Shown piece by piece: positions 12,452 to 25,000 of a stretch of DNA of 64,000 nt. The stretch's first letter is position 1. Each line of letters starts with the position of its first letter. The stretch is from Pholiota molesta (Eukaryota; Basidiomycota; Agaricomycetes; Agaricales; Strophariaceae). Position numbers and translations under genes: made by a program. The DNA lies in the NCBI GenBank assembly GCA_014925825.1, contig JACGCK010000103.1, positions 1 through 64,000 of the forward strand. Direction: 5' to 3'. The notes beneath the pieces were generated by a model. It saw only the letters and a program-made list of their open reading frames with translations. It was not told the DNA's origin and searched no databases.

Positions 12452-15400
12452 GCTGGATATAAGACTTGACCGCGATATCCGCTGTAATTGATCCCTGACT
12501 CCACCCCCAACGCCCCTTCTCCGGATGTCGACAGTTCGCGCATAATGATACAACACACGTTCCTCATAGCGCTCTAGGCTATCTTGGTAAGTCGACGATA
12601 TCTTTCAAGTTGGGATATCCATCCGTGCATGTACTTGAAGCATCTGACGTGCCCCTGGTTTCACTGCCGCATTCGCGCAGCCCAGCGATAAGTATAGTGT
12701 TATCAACTGGACGCCAACCCAATACTGAGCGGTCTGCGTTATCCCCGTTCTGCTGTATTTGACTTGTCATCTGCCGCCGTTGCTATACTCCATTGATACA
12801 AGTATTTTCGGGCTGAGCAAGTAACAGGATATCAGGGCGTCCAAATATATATGTACGTAGTATTCTAGTGGTGTGTGCCGCGAGTCAGAGGCGTATTCCG
12901 TTGGACTTGATAGTGGTTTAGTTGAATGCTCTTAGGCAGGTTTCACAAGGCTGTCATCGTCGCCACTTGCGATGTGGCAAGTAAATGCAGTCTCGGAAAA
13001 GCCAACACCATTTGAGAAGACACATGTACAAGGAGCTTGCCCTCTGTGGATGCGTTCATATGATGTATGCGAAATGAGGTGCCTTGACGGTTATAGTTCC
13101 AAGGCCCTAGTGCCCGAAATAGGCTCGTATTTCCGAAATTTCTTATGCCCGTGGATCTTGTAGAATTTAATAACCTCACTAGACCGTCCATTTCACGCTG
13201 TCCAAGTTGCTAACGTACCTGCGAGCTTGCTCTCGGTACTTTAAATCTTCACTGATATCGTATAAATCATTGAACATGCGGCAAAAATGAGACATGGTCG
13301 TGTTTATGACGCCGCTGTAGATATTCCGATTTGTATGTTTTCGGATACATTGAGGCTAGCACCTAGCGGGAATTCTGGTTACTGGTATCTCAACGAAATT
13401 AAACGACATGCGATAAATTACTTGTTCCTTTAGGTTTAACCTGACTCGCGATTGTCGAACTCCGCTGAAATGACGATTAGAAATAGGATATGTCAGCCAA
13501 CACTACGCCATTTGTCACCTACTCCGGACGGCGGGGAGTAGGTAATTTTTAGCGCTTGCCGTTACCCATTGGTATACGTCAAGACGAAATTTATATGGCT
13601 GATTTTTTATCGAGACAAATAGTGAGATACTAGCTAGGAGTGAACGACGCGATATCAGGCTGCTCAAAGGCAAGTAACTAAGTCCAAAAATCAAGAGAGC
13701 GGCAGTGGCCATTATGCGTGCAAGGGGTCCTACACAAGGCAAGAGTACGTCTACGGGCCACGCTATATCCCTCGTCGCCAGATACCACCACTCTTACAAG
13801 ATTAATTAGCACTCCATGCCGTTCCAACGTTGGAATTTAATTTCGCATTTTGGATCCCTCCAGACCGACGGAATTGGCTACACCCAGCACTTAATGGTAC
13901 CTAAGTAAGCATATGTTTCTGGCGTGTGAATGTTGACTCGGCGATGATATCCACTTTCCTATGAAAGGTTGGCTATATAGTCTGTGATGAAATCAGCACG
14001 ACAATAACGAGTCCATTCTACGGTTATAAGCAGCAAGCTCTCAAATGATGGTGTGGATAAGACTTATTTAATTTCTGGCGATTGGTTTGTCCAAGATCAG
14101 GCCCGAAGTAGCATTGAAACTTGAGAATGGAATGCATTACAATGATACAGCGCCGCAGCCGTTGTATCCCATAAAGGTTTAAATAAGTACCATTGACTTT
14201 GGAGACGTCTGAAAAGGCCTCATTCATCGCTAGTACGGAACGGTCGAGTACACATTTTGCCGGAACTCTACAGAATCAACCGATTTGGTATAAGTATTCT
14301 TCGTACGGTATCTCGAGACCTCAATGACGACTGTTGGTAACCTGAATGGCAAGTGGTTGACCTCATGACCCCGATCCACGGAGTCACACATACTTTTATT
14401 CATGTACTATCCGACACTTTCGTCAGCGTAAGTACGAGAATTAGAATGAGTTTCTACCTCTTGGAATCCTGTGTAAATTTCCCATTCTTGTCCTTGACCA
14501 TGCCCGTTGATGCACCAACGACGCACTCGTAAATCGACCGATCTCTGCACATATCCTCAGGTGAATGCACTTCTACGCTAAAGACCGATACAGCTTAATC
14601 GTGGACAGACATAATGGCATTAAGTACGAGTAAGGTCTTTAAATTTAAGTCCGGGCCGTGACATGCGCCGTATTTACGGATGGCTTCAACTTCTTCGATA
14701 CCGCAGTATCTTTGGTATCTATTCTATTCTCCTGAAGCTCACATGGTCTTGGCATCCGTATATACGATACCGAGTTCCACTACTACTCTCCAATAGTTCT
14801 CCACATCCGCTACGGAGATCGGTAGCCGCCATTAATCCTATTTTGTACATATGATAAGCTGATGCATTGACTCAAGCATGAGTCGACAATGTTCGCCTTT
14901 GATATGTCCAGATACCATTGACATACCGCCAAAGGGCGAGTTTCGCCGGATCTAAAACAAGCTTAAGTGACTGTTATCAAAGACTTTTGATTATAATATT
15001 CCTATCGGTAGACCTGAGTACTTCGAAGAATGAATTCCCAGACAGAAGGGTCTGGACTAAGTAGAAGACATATCCGTGAGCCGATGACGATATATACCCC
15101 CAGACTCGGAAGCATCGAAGTTAATACTGGACACACCCTGTGTTAACTCCTGATTCCTGACGATGTCCACATTACTCGGATGCATGTCATGCAATGACAC
15201 CACCTGGCATTCAGCAATGTAAACGGTATAATCGCTGATAAGCACCAGCATCACCGCATGTGCGGTAATGTGACCTACCCCGCACAAGAAGCTGTTACAA
15301 ACTTACACCGCACCATCTGCCGCCCACAAGTCCTGTATCTGTCACCGGTTATCAGCGAGATGGCTTCGGATTCGGATTACGGAGAAAATGCACGTATATG

Positions 15401-16639
15401 ACGAGCAATCGATGCTGTGCGATTGGTCGAGCACTCTATGTTTAACGTTTGTAGCTCACTTGACATGGCCACGTTTTTTGTGCGTGTCACTCAATGGGGT
15501 CCGCTGATAAGCACTCTGGAGCCCAGGGTTCATACATAAACGTATGATTAACGGAGAGATTCCTGGTGGCGTTTATGTTTATGTTATTAATATATTGCAG
15601 TTCAGTACAATCCGAAAAATAAAATAGAAATCAATGCAATATAGTGTACTGAGCGTAGTAAATAGTCCTCGCGAGAGTGAGTATCTATTAAACTTACAGA
15701 CATCTCTATTATAAAGCCGTAGCTTTGGAGAGTTGCAACCGGCGTAGGCGTGCAGGCATCTGCCACCCAAGGGGCAATGCGGCGTACACCTAGACCTCTC
15801 GGCTTTCCGTAGGGTGTGATGGAAATTAATAAATATTCTTTTCTATCGCGCTAAGTTTAAGTTTTGCGTCCTCGAGCCGGACATGGCACATACGCATACT
15901 CGGCGTAACATAGCTGTGCTTTCTTGAGGATGTCACGTCGGTAGAAATTTCACCCATTGTGCGGTTTGCCCTTCGTCGCCATATAATTCCCGATATGAAA
16001 GGATGCCAATTTTGTGAATGGGCAGAGGGTTTCGGCAAATATGACGATGCATAGCGCTGGTTTCTGAAATTAAACGCTCTTCATATTTCCTTTCGGAGCT
16101 GATGTTGAAGCGTGAAGAGGTAGACAAAGATTGTCGGCCGTACAGGATATTAGCCATGCTTCCAATATGACTATGCACTACGCCAGGCTGCGCAAATTGC
16201 CTCGTGTCATCGAATTTACAGTGACGCAAGAGCACGGAAAAGCCTACACTTACCGCAATTGACAAGTAATATCGATATCATTTGCATTACTTTCGGGCGA
16301 AACGGACTCGGTGTACCTCTGGAAGATGTCCACTACCAAGATATGACAGCTCAGTACACCGTCTGTTTCGTGCACGGTATATCGCATCTTCTTTACGATT
16401 CGCTGAACGCATACCAGCAAAATACAATGGGTTAAAGCGAATTTCATGTGTAATTTAGCACGGTCTGCATTATAGATGGGCTATGTTATCCACTCTTGCG
16501 TTCTGACTCTTGGTACATAAACATCCTTTCAACTATGCAGATGCAATAAGGAATCATGGTTCAGGCTTATACACATGCTTGTCGTGTCCAACGCCAACCG
16601 AACGCGGCGCGTAAATTACTCACAAATTCGCTGTATCTT

Positions 16640-17667
16640 ACGCTTATTGCGTGAGCAACCCATGTCTTTCCTCCCTCCAACTTGAACGCTTGGGCGACTG
16701 TCTCTTTCTATGTGCCCTGGTCTTTCCCGATTCGTGGCAGCCCATTGCTCACGCCCCCAACGAGGACCACGACAATGGACAACATTGCTCCTGACGGCCG
16801 AAGGGAAATCTTTGTCCCCTACTTTCTTCCACAACATCGTCTCTACTATCGATAGTCGATCATGAAGATCGCATCTATGCTCATTTCCCAAGTTTATTCG
16901 ACCTGGAGAATGGCCTGGGATGTGCTCACGTCTCGAACTCTGGGAACTCGTGTCTCTTATCGCCTTACCAGCAATACAATGACGCTCCCAAACTCATACC
17001 AAGGCTTTTTCCAGGCTCCGCTCCTACGCCTCAAATTCGAGAGCGTTACCGCGGTAAAAGCGCTCGTCGTATAAATCTTCGGCTGCCATGAGTATACGCA
17101 AATTTTCTTCTGGATTGCCTGAGCTCAGCGAGATATCTCGAGTTCAGTAAACGTTCTACTGGGACCCTGGTTGATGCGACGGCAAGGTCCATTTCCCAAA
17201 CCTACGTACTCTTGTGAAGAACGTTGAGTATGATGGCCATTATGATAACCGGCGCTTCTTCGATGGCTTTGACCCCTCATGCAGAATCTGAATCAACCCC
17301 AATCAACCCCGTGATACCTATCCACCAATGGACGATGTTCTCAGTTGCGACTTACCCGGGAGTTGGCCGAATTGACCATGTTGTCGATACGCACGCAGCA
17401 AACGGCATCTTGGAAAATTATGAATTCGCGGTCAGCTCGCTCTTCAAAAACCTTCACATTCCTGCTCTACGCGCTTTATCGGTATCTTCTGTTGCTCGCT
17501 CACAGTACAATCCCGTTGCCGAGCTTGGTGTTATGCCGAGGGCTGTACTCGCCATTACAACGCTTGCCCTTGGCTCCCGCTTTGGATTATTTGACAGCCA
17601 CGAGCGCAATACATCGAAATTGACGAGGAGCGGAGTTGAAACTTTCTGGGATGGAACATCTAAGTAG
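16640..17667 (+). pseudogene. Possible relic of an F-box/leucine-rich-type protein
   Basis: Several + strand frames contain short leucine-rich pieces. One is LGRLSLSMCPGLSRFVAAHC near 16690. Another, at about 17430-17590, includes FKNLHIPALRALSVSS. Frames switch and stops intervene. These pieces resemble the C-terminal part of agaric F-box proteins, but no F-box is visible. Chance resemblance is possible. Confidence 0.2.
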
Positions 17668-18275
17668 AGTTTGAGTGCGTTAAGTCAACATTGCGAAGCA
17701 ATGCGGCAGAGGCAATGGACGTACGATTTTCACAACGCTTTCTTCTCCAGCAGTTCATTAGATTGACCTCGTCGGCGCCTCTTCGTCAAACCCACGATTG
17801 GAGTCAGCAATCATTGGTTTTCTCAAGCAATCAGAGAAAGTACAGACTGGTGCGTCTTACGACAAATCGAGCGCCCAGATTGCAGAAAAAGCGCGATGAG
17901 AGAAAGACAGGGGTTCCAGTCGGATATATTGAAGATTTGCTATGTGCACATGTATTGCACGGCCTTGTTGCGACCGTTGAAAGGAAAATTTTACACAGAT
18001 TTTTTTTAACTTCCACGTCGTGAACAAGTGCGAAGCGTTGATTCCGATTTCGACCGAAGGATTGGATTGGCCGGCCCGAATCCCATCACGTGCCACGAGC
18101 ATCGTTGAACAATGCGGCATCGTTGTGGTCGAAGACCTTGACCTTAATCAACTTGACTTTCTGCTCTTGCTGTTGCTCTAACACTCTAGTTCCGCATCAA
18201 ATGACTAAGGGCGCCTCCTAGCGCATCCAACCTTCCTCTCAAAACCGAATCTGGTCTCTGCATCGTCAAGAAACT

Positions 18276-20601
18276 ATGGGCAATAAGCGAGCTTTCGACG
18301 GATTGTTAGCGGAAAAGGACGAAAAGGTATGTATGTCAGATCTTCATCACGGACGAAAATTTCCTGATCAAATTTCACGAAGATCGCGATTCTGGAACAT
18401 CACATTCAGGGCTACGTTGGCCGGCTTTCCCTCCTTCAATCTCGCCTCCTAGCCACTCTCGACACACTGGACGTAATACAAACCCATCATGCTCAAGAAC
18501 TCGGAAACGCCATGCGAAATCAGACGATTCTGCGGGAGAAATTAGACGAGTACATTAAAGTTGTCAGAGCGGCGGAACTAGAGCGAGACGATATGCGGGA
18601 TGCGGTCCTGAAGCTGGTCGAGAAAGGTGTGCTCAGGTTTCCAGCTGGACGGATGGGTTTTGCATGGCTGTACCATTACTCATTTGCGCTTCTTCATGCT
18701 TTTGTTGTAGTCGAAACGTCTAATGACTATCGCACTTGGCCCATAGTCAAATTCGTCTTTCGAGTCTCGCTGGTTGGTTTCATTACGTCCGCCTTGCGAA
18801 TGCTTACCTACCCGGGCCTTTTCTCTAATTCCGACAGACCCAGTGGCCGTAACTGAAAGAACGCCTGCGCCGACGTTGGATAATGAAGAAGTCATCTCCT
18901 ATGCTTCGGCATTAAATGAGATACTTCGTCGAGAAAGGGACGATGAACGGAGGGCGCATGCTCAAACTCGCGAAATCGCAGAAGCTCGCATCCTGGTACT
19001 CGAGGCCAAGCTATCGCGTCGAGAAGCTGAACTCGAGGCGTGCGTTGAAAGACCGCAACATGCAGAGGCTGTATGGGAAGAGATGACTCCACGGGCGAAG
19101 ACAAGGAGAGTCGATTTCGAGAATAACGATGGGATACCAAGTGATCAGATCATCTCGATACTGGATGACACGGTGGCCCGAAACAAGCTGTTAGAAAAAG
19201 AGATCTCGACGCTCTACAGACGGGTGTGATTCATCTTCTTTTCTTTCCTGGACGGACGGTACTGACTTGGTTCGCTTCTTTGTTTTAGTTAGAAAATGCT
19301 CGGGCAGCGGCATCAGAACACCCGTCTGATGATCCACCGCCGAAAATTAACCACAAAGGAAGGTCGAACTCCAAAGTTTCTTCGCATCTCGACTCCCCTG
19401 CCTCGTCAACTACCAGTGTCCGACCGCCCATGTTACATGACCTTGGAAACCAGAGTACATCGTTGAATGTCGACCATGAAGGTTCGTCGTTCTATCTGTT
19501 TTGGAGCGGTGGCATCGTTCCCATTCCTCCTCTATAAAAATACTTCTACTAACTCGTACACTCGCGCGATCATTCTGCGCTTTAGATCATGATGTGCTCA
19601 AAGACCTTGAACAGCAAATAAAGCTTTTGAGCGATAAAATAGACTCCTTCGCTGATGAACGCAATGTTCTCCTTCAAACTATATCGCTTAACCGACCTGT
19701 TGGTGTGAGTTATTGTTTCTCTGATCAATCGATCATACCCTATTCATTCAATGAATATGATGCCTTCCATTTGCTAGTCAGACAACCATGAAAACCTAGA
19801 AACTCGTTTGCGTATCCTTGAAAACGAGTGTCTTGGGTACGTTCTATAGCAACATTCCTTCTTGATATATCCTAATTCGGGATCTATCTTTGTTAGCCTC
19901 AAAGCATCGCAAAATGCACTGCGCGATGAGCTCGAAGCAACGCGAGCCCATGCCAATGCGCACGAGAACGAGCTTCTCGATGCCATCAATTCGCTCCGTT
20001 TGACACTTACCTCGAGCCCCCTTCAACATCGTGTACACGAACCGGTGTGGATCAATTTAAATTTCTTCTCCGAACGGGGTCGCTGATGATTTTGTTCCAG
20101 TATCAGACACAAACTGCCTTCGATCTGTTGGAGCCGCCCGACGACGATGGCGAGATATCTATGGAACTAGCCACGCCCCTCCTTCCGCTAACGGCAATCT
20201 CCCCCGATTCGCCCACTGCTGTGGCCGCACCCGGGCCTGCCTCTCCCAGCGCTTCCAACGCAGCATGGTCTCGCGACGGCGGCGAACAGCATTCGCCCTA
20301 TATCGATCCGCCATCTATACCGCTCCCAGGATCACCGGAGGAAGAATATGATGACCGCTTCGACGACGCTAATGATGCTGATGTCGAGTCGGAGCCTGCG
20401 GACTCGCCGACGCTGTCACACATTGTGCTCCCGATGTTGGGGAATGAGACGTCGCGGAATTTGTACCGCGCGACGTCGTCTTTCGTCGCCGAGCTCCGGC
20501 AGGTGGAGAATGAGATCGCGGGCGCGCGGGGTCAGCTGGCCGCTGGAGAGACGGCGCTCGATCGGGTGGAGGGATTTGTACATGACTTGCACCCCCCATA
20601 G
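18276..20601 (+). CDS. Coiled-coil protein of unknown function (8 exons)
   Basis: No catalytic domain is visible. Exons: 18276-18326, 18383-18626, 18711-19223, 19289-19481, 19586-19704, 19778-19836, 19897-20044 and 20101-20601. All introns are GT-AG, 56-104 bp, and the phases agree. The protein starts MGNKRAFDGLLAEKDEK. It has long heptad-like segments: IAILEHHIQGYVGRLSLLQS, the EILRRERDDERRAHAQ region, DLEQQIKLLSDKIDSFADE and ASQNALRDELEATRAHANAH. It ends in a Pro/Ser- and acid-rich region (EEEYDDRFDDAND) and a last helix with VAELRQVENEIAGARGQLAA. A structural or scaffolding role is inferred. Exon 3 stays open only if one base is added near 18740 (TGGCCCAT) and one near 18772 (CTGGTTGG); with both, the total is 610 codons including the stop. 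Its 3' end faces the Rqt4-like gene. Confidence 0.7.
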
Positions 20602-21058
20602 AGCAGTGACTTGATCTTTGTAAATCTAGTGGTTGTTTCAATTTTGATTTGGATATTGTTGTATCTTCGTTCATTCTATTCGTGTATTAAATTTGCCTTG
20701 TTTTAGGCTTGCTTTTACTGTCTGCATTATTTAAATGATTGAAACTACAACCTATATCAGCAGCGCGCGCTTACAACGTATAGCCTGTGGGCGGTGTACT
20801 ACTGATGTGAGAAAAGAAACATATCACTGGTCAATAATCATTTCTGGTGCTTGTTCCCAATAGAACTGTCAGTGTTGAATGGAAGACCGAAAGTTCGTCA
20901 ATAAAAGTCCGAAAGACGTTTCAGTCATACAATTGAGCGACGGTGCGAATAGGCGCAACGGTGATAGTACAAAAAAGATGGCCTCATCAAATGAGATCTG
21001 CAAATAACTCAGAAGGTCGTAGATTAGATGCGATATGATACAACATACAATATCTAAT
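20602..21058. other. Convergent intergenic region
   Basis: 457 bp between the stop codons of two converging genes. It is AT-rich and should hold both 3' UTRs and cleavage sites. No further gene is seen. Confidence 0.6.
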
Positions 21059-22013
21059 CTAGCCATCGCGGCCATCGCCCTGACTCGGTCCACCAGCACC
21101 GTCATTTTCCTTGCCCTTCATTTTATTGCCGCGTCGCCGACGAGTTGAAGGCTTAGATGCGCTTTCATCATCCAGCCGTGAACGTTGCTGATACGCAACT
21201 GAGCCATCAATCAGATTCTCCCATGGACGCTGAGAGCTAGGCGCCTGTGGAGCATATGGAGGTTGCAGAGGAGGATGGGGTACACGCTGGGGTTCTTCCG
21301 CATCTTCGTTTCTGGAGACCGGACGAGATGGAACGGGGGTGGTTGTATACGATGATACTAACACCCTTCTATTCGGGCCCGTGAGAGACAGCACTTTGTG
21401 GGTCTGTCTCGAGGGCGGCGGGGCAGAAGCATGGGTCTGCGGCTGTGCGACAGATGGCGAGGAAGATGCCATCAGTTGTGGGAAGGCGCCAGCGGCCCTC
21501 TGCGCCTCCTCAAGCGCGCGCTCTCGCTCTGCAATTTCCTTGGCGATCGTGGCAGCGAGCTCGGAATCAAGTTGGCTGATAAGGGATTCGCGCGAAGCAG
21601 GTGTCATCAAGATCGACGCGCAATGGGGGCAACAGTACTGGGGAAGATTGACGGAACACAGAATCAGACCGCACGATTGGCATAGCGGTGTGTACGGTGA
21701 TAGGCCGTGAATACGAGCTGCAAGTCAAAGATGGGTTGTTCATCATGCGTCGCTGTTCATCATCACTCGCCAACGTGGAGGGCGCACCTAGACAGAAGCA
21801 ACCCCCTTTGGGATCTCGTTCCCGCCCTGTGCTATTCTTCACGCTCAGCCACAACGTTTCTATCCTCTGTGCGTTTTTACTTTTTGGCGGATTTGGCGGT
21901 TGCTGGGCCTGCTGCTTGCCCTTTGCTTTGGGTTTGGCGACATTAGGCGCCCCTTTTGGTTTGATACGGTCGGAAGGCAGCGACGAGTGAGACCATGGTG
22001 TGTTGCGACTCAT
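21059..22013 (-). CDS. Rqt4/TRIP4-type C2HC5 zinc-finger protein
   Basis: Probable fungal counterpart of TRIP4 (ASC-1) and yeast Rqt4, the ubiquitin-binding zinc-finger subunit of the ribosome-quality-control trigger complex that splits stalled ribosomes in the cytosol. Two exons, 22013-21788 and 21717-21059, are separated by a 70-bp GTGCGC...TTGCAG intron; 294 residues. A basic Lys/Gln/Pro-rich N-terminus (KPKAKGKQQAQQPPNPPKS) precedes the finger. The finger has GGCFC at the splice junction, then PLCQSCGLILC and QYCCPHC, matching the C2HC5 pattern C-x-C...H...C-x2-C...C...C-x2-C. A helix rich in Ala and Glu (ATIAKEIAERERALEEAQRA) follows, then a Pro/Ser-rich disordered tail ending in a basic TRRRRGNKMKGKE segment. 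The metal ligands are complete. Human TRIP4 is longer and has an ASCH domain that is absent here, as in Rqt4. Confidence 0.78.
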
Positions 22014-25000
22014 CTTGGAAAGGTTGAATGGTGCTAACAGGTATCGAGGTAGTCAATCAATGAATATCGGTGTTATCAGACGCGAAAATCGTGAGCTGGA
22101 GGAAAAGTATTGAATCAAGCTGACTCGGCCGTCGCCGTCAACCCGAAGCGGTCCCGCTCCTGATTGAGGCGCCGCACAAAATCTGTTCCCGCCACAAGGT
22201 GATTGTTCAACAGACGATGAGATCCAATCTCAACATCAAATATGATACCATCATTTCTCTGCAAACTTCGGGTAGGTAGTATTACGCACAAGCAGCCTGA
22301 CCATTGGGATCTCAAAAGCAGAAAATAAGTGAAACGGAGAAGAATAGAGGAGTGGAAATAAATTCAATGAGGAATATGATCACGATGGTTCGCGAGGTTA
22401 ACATGACTCGGTAACGAGAAAAATGGTTTAGGTGGTTCCGTAGAACGAAAGGTTGAAAGTCGCACAACGTTTGCGATTGAAATATAGAGAATGGCGAAAG
22501 GTACTAGTGAAGATCATCTAGAGTAACTCCTTGACACGTCTATCTTAAATCGCAAAAATTATGGAGAAATCAGCCTTGAGATAGCTTCAACGCCTCACTA
22601 AAAATGCTTATTATCACTTACATCGCCGCTGTAGGTTGGGAGTAATCTAATATTTCTCTATCCAGGCTATGCTGCAGCCTACCAGGTGCCAGTGTGGAAC
22701 AACATGTCCAGACATCGTCGGCATCCGTGCAGATTGAACGCATGGTGTCAATTGAACTGCCCTCCGAGTTACCCTCAGTGGCGGCCTGACGGGCAATCCG
22801 TAAACAAGGCCAAGGATATCGACTCGGGCGCCGCCGAGCTGGCGTCATCGGTGAGAGTGGCCACACTATTTCCGTAGCCAAACTGCTATTCCTAGAGAAT
22901 ATGAATCGTTGGAATGCAAGTAATGAAAGCTGGCATGAACGTACCAGTGCACGTCATTCGAACTCACGCACTCGAAAGCGATTTTCTCCGTGCCTTTGGA
23001 ATGTAGGCTAATGCGAATGAGAGCAGGACATAGAGTGCGCACAAGCCAGCTGCCCGCATGGAAGTCTCGAAGTGTGAAAGGCACGCCTTCAGGAAGTCTT
23101 CGCTCCACGCGGTGTATGACACACAGCACCCAAATACCCTCTGATGGAAATCTCTTCCGCTGAAGGGCAGCTTCGATAACACACGCCCTTTGTAGCTCTT
23201 CAATGAATCCGCCGCAGGTCAGTGGGCGTCAAGACAAGCTAGTTGCAGCCACGGTAAGAGCGCATGCTGGTGGGCGACTACTTTGGCGGCCCGCGGAGGT
23301 GAGAAGGGCCCAGCAGACGGGCAGTAGAGGTGCTAGGCCACAGTCGAGAGTGTAAATGGTTAATCTTGAGTGAAAGTTGTCGCTGATGAGCTGGAATGCG
23401 GGTAGAGGCCGGAAATTATGATGTCCCGAAGCTTCGTTCATCAGTTCTAAACTTCCATCTGATGTTCCTCCTCCAGCGCCTTGCCAGCGCCTATGAAAGT
23501 TACCAAGGTTCCATACAACTGGAATCTTGACCTCGTTCTGCCTCGCGACTCGTACGATAATTGTCACGCCTTCAGACTTCAAAGCATTGATACTCGGCTT
23601 TTCGCGGAAAATTATTTTTCAGCTTGTGCGATTTTAACGATTGGATGATAAGTCGTGGAATAGCTTCACTCGTTTCTAGGCTGATCCCTCAGTCAAGTGC
23701 GATATTTTAGAGTACATAGAGATGCTTCTCTTATAATTTTAACCTGAGCGAAAATTGCACCGACAAGAACCCCGTATGAGACGGAAAATTACAAGCTTTA
23801 CAAATTCATGATAACCTCCTAGACAGTCGGATCTTTAACGTGTATGTTAACCTCGTCAACCATGCATGAAAATGTCCAAAAGTAAATGGTCAGTAAAAGT
23901 ACGCGCATCTTCAGCATTGAAGGCTCGTTTTCAATTGAAGGAACGACGGTCCAAATCCTAGAAAAGGTAACGGCCCTGAGCGCACGGAAATTACCAAAAC
24001 AAACCGTGCCGAGATTAGAGAAATAATACTTGTGGTCCAAAGCTTAAGATTTCAAAGTACATGAGCTGGGTCGGCCTTCGAACGTTTGTCTGTTGTTTGT
24101 CCTTCTGAGCGACAATGGAGTAAACTATTAAGCCCATTCATCAATGATTCCAACAAAACCGTGGGTTTTCTCTTTAGCTGTTAACCCCAGCCTCGGATGA
24201 AACATGAACGAGAATAGCAGCAATGCGAGCCATAGATACTAGATGCAGCATTTTGGAAGGAACTGAAGTCGTGAGACGAAAACAACCAAGACGGGAGGGT
24301 GTAAGGAAGACATATGTAGTTTCACGCATTAATGCGCAGGGCTTCTTCCATCAGCGAACACTGGATCACTTCTGCATCAATTAAATGATGGGATGTATGT
24401 AGATCGGTCTTTTAAACATTGCATGTGCATCAGATTCGTCTGAATTACCATCCAACGACGAGAAAGATATCTGTATCACTCGTTTTTTGGTTCTGGCTGT
24501 GTTGGCAAAATCTCGAAGTAAAAAGGATTTCACACAAAATATCAATACGGGATCAGTGACGAACGAGATTGTGGCACATCTACCACATGATGGAATGTCG
24601 TTAACCTCTATGTAAGTATCCAGACATCCACGAAATGAATAGACGAGGAGCCCAATCGGTGTTACTCGTCCCTTTTCTCCCAGACGCCCGTTGCAACGGC
24701 GAAAATTGACGTACGTTCGCAGCGCTAAATATGTGTGGCACACCCATCATCATCATTATCATCAAAGGGTGATCCATTCAGAGGCAAGAACACGATCAGG
24801 CCGATGGCGGCTTCCTATGTGAGCCCACGGCCATCAACAAGCCTTTCCTCTTTCCCTCTACAAAACGGGCGTTTGTTAATAGCTGATGATGGTAATCGCC
24901 TCGTAAAGGCAACCAACCCTGATCTCGGTATTTATACCCGATGTACTAGAAAAGTGATATTTACAGCCCACAACTACATCACCCAAACCAGTCCGCGCGG

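Larger units (their letters stand above)
8656..18275. other. Gene-poor stretch
   Basis: No gene can be supported across this 9.6 kb. Around 8656-9250 it is GC-rich and upstream of the Zn2Cys6 gene (promoter/5' UTR). From about 9300 on it has ordinary composition with stops in all frames. An 85-codon minus-strand frame with an ATG at 10477 and similar small frames show no motif. A short tandem duplication (12288-12451) and possible F-box-like relics (16.6-17.7 kb) are listed separately. No reverse transcriptase, transposase or helicase motif was noticed. Confidence 0.5.
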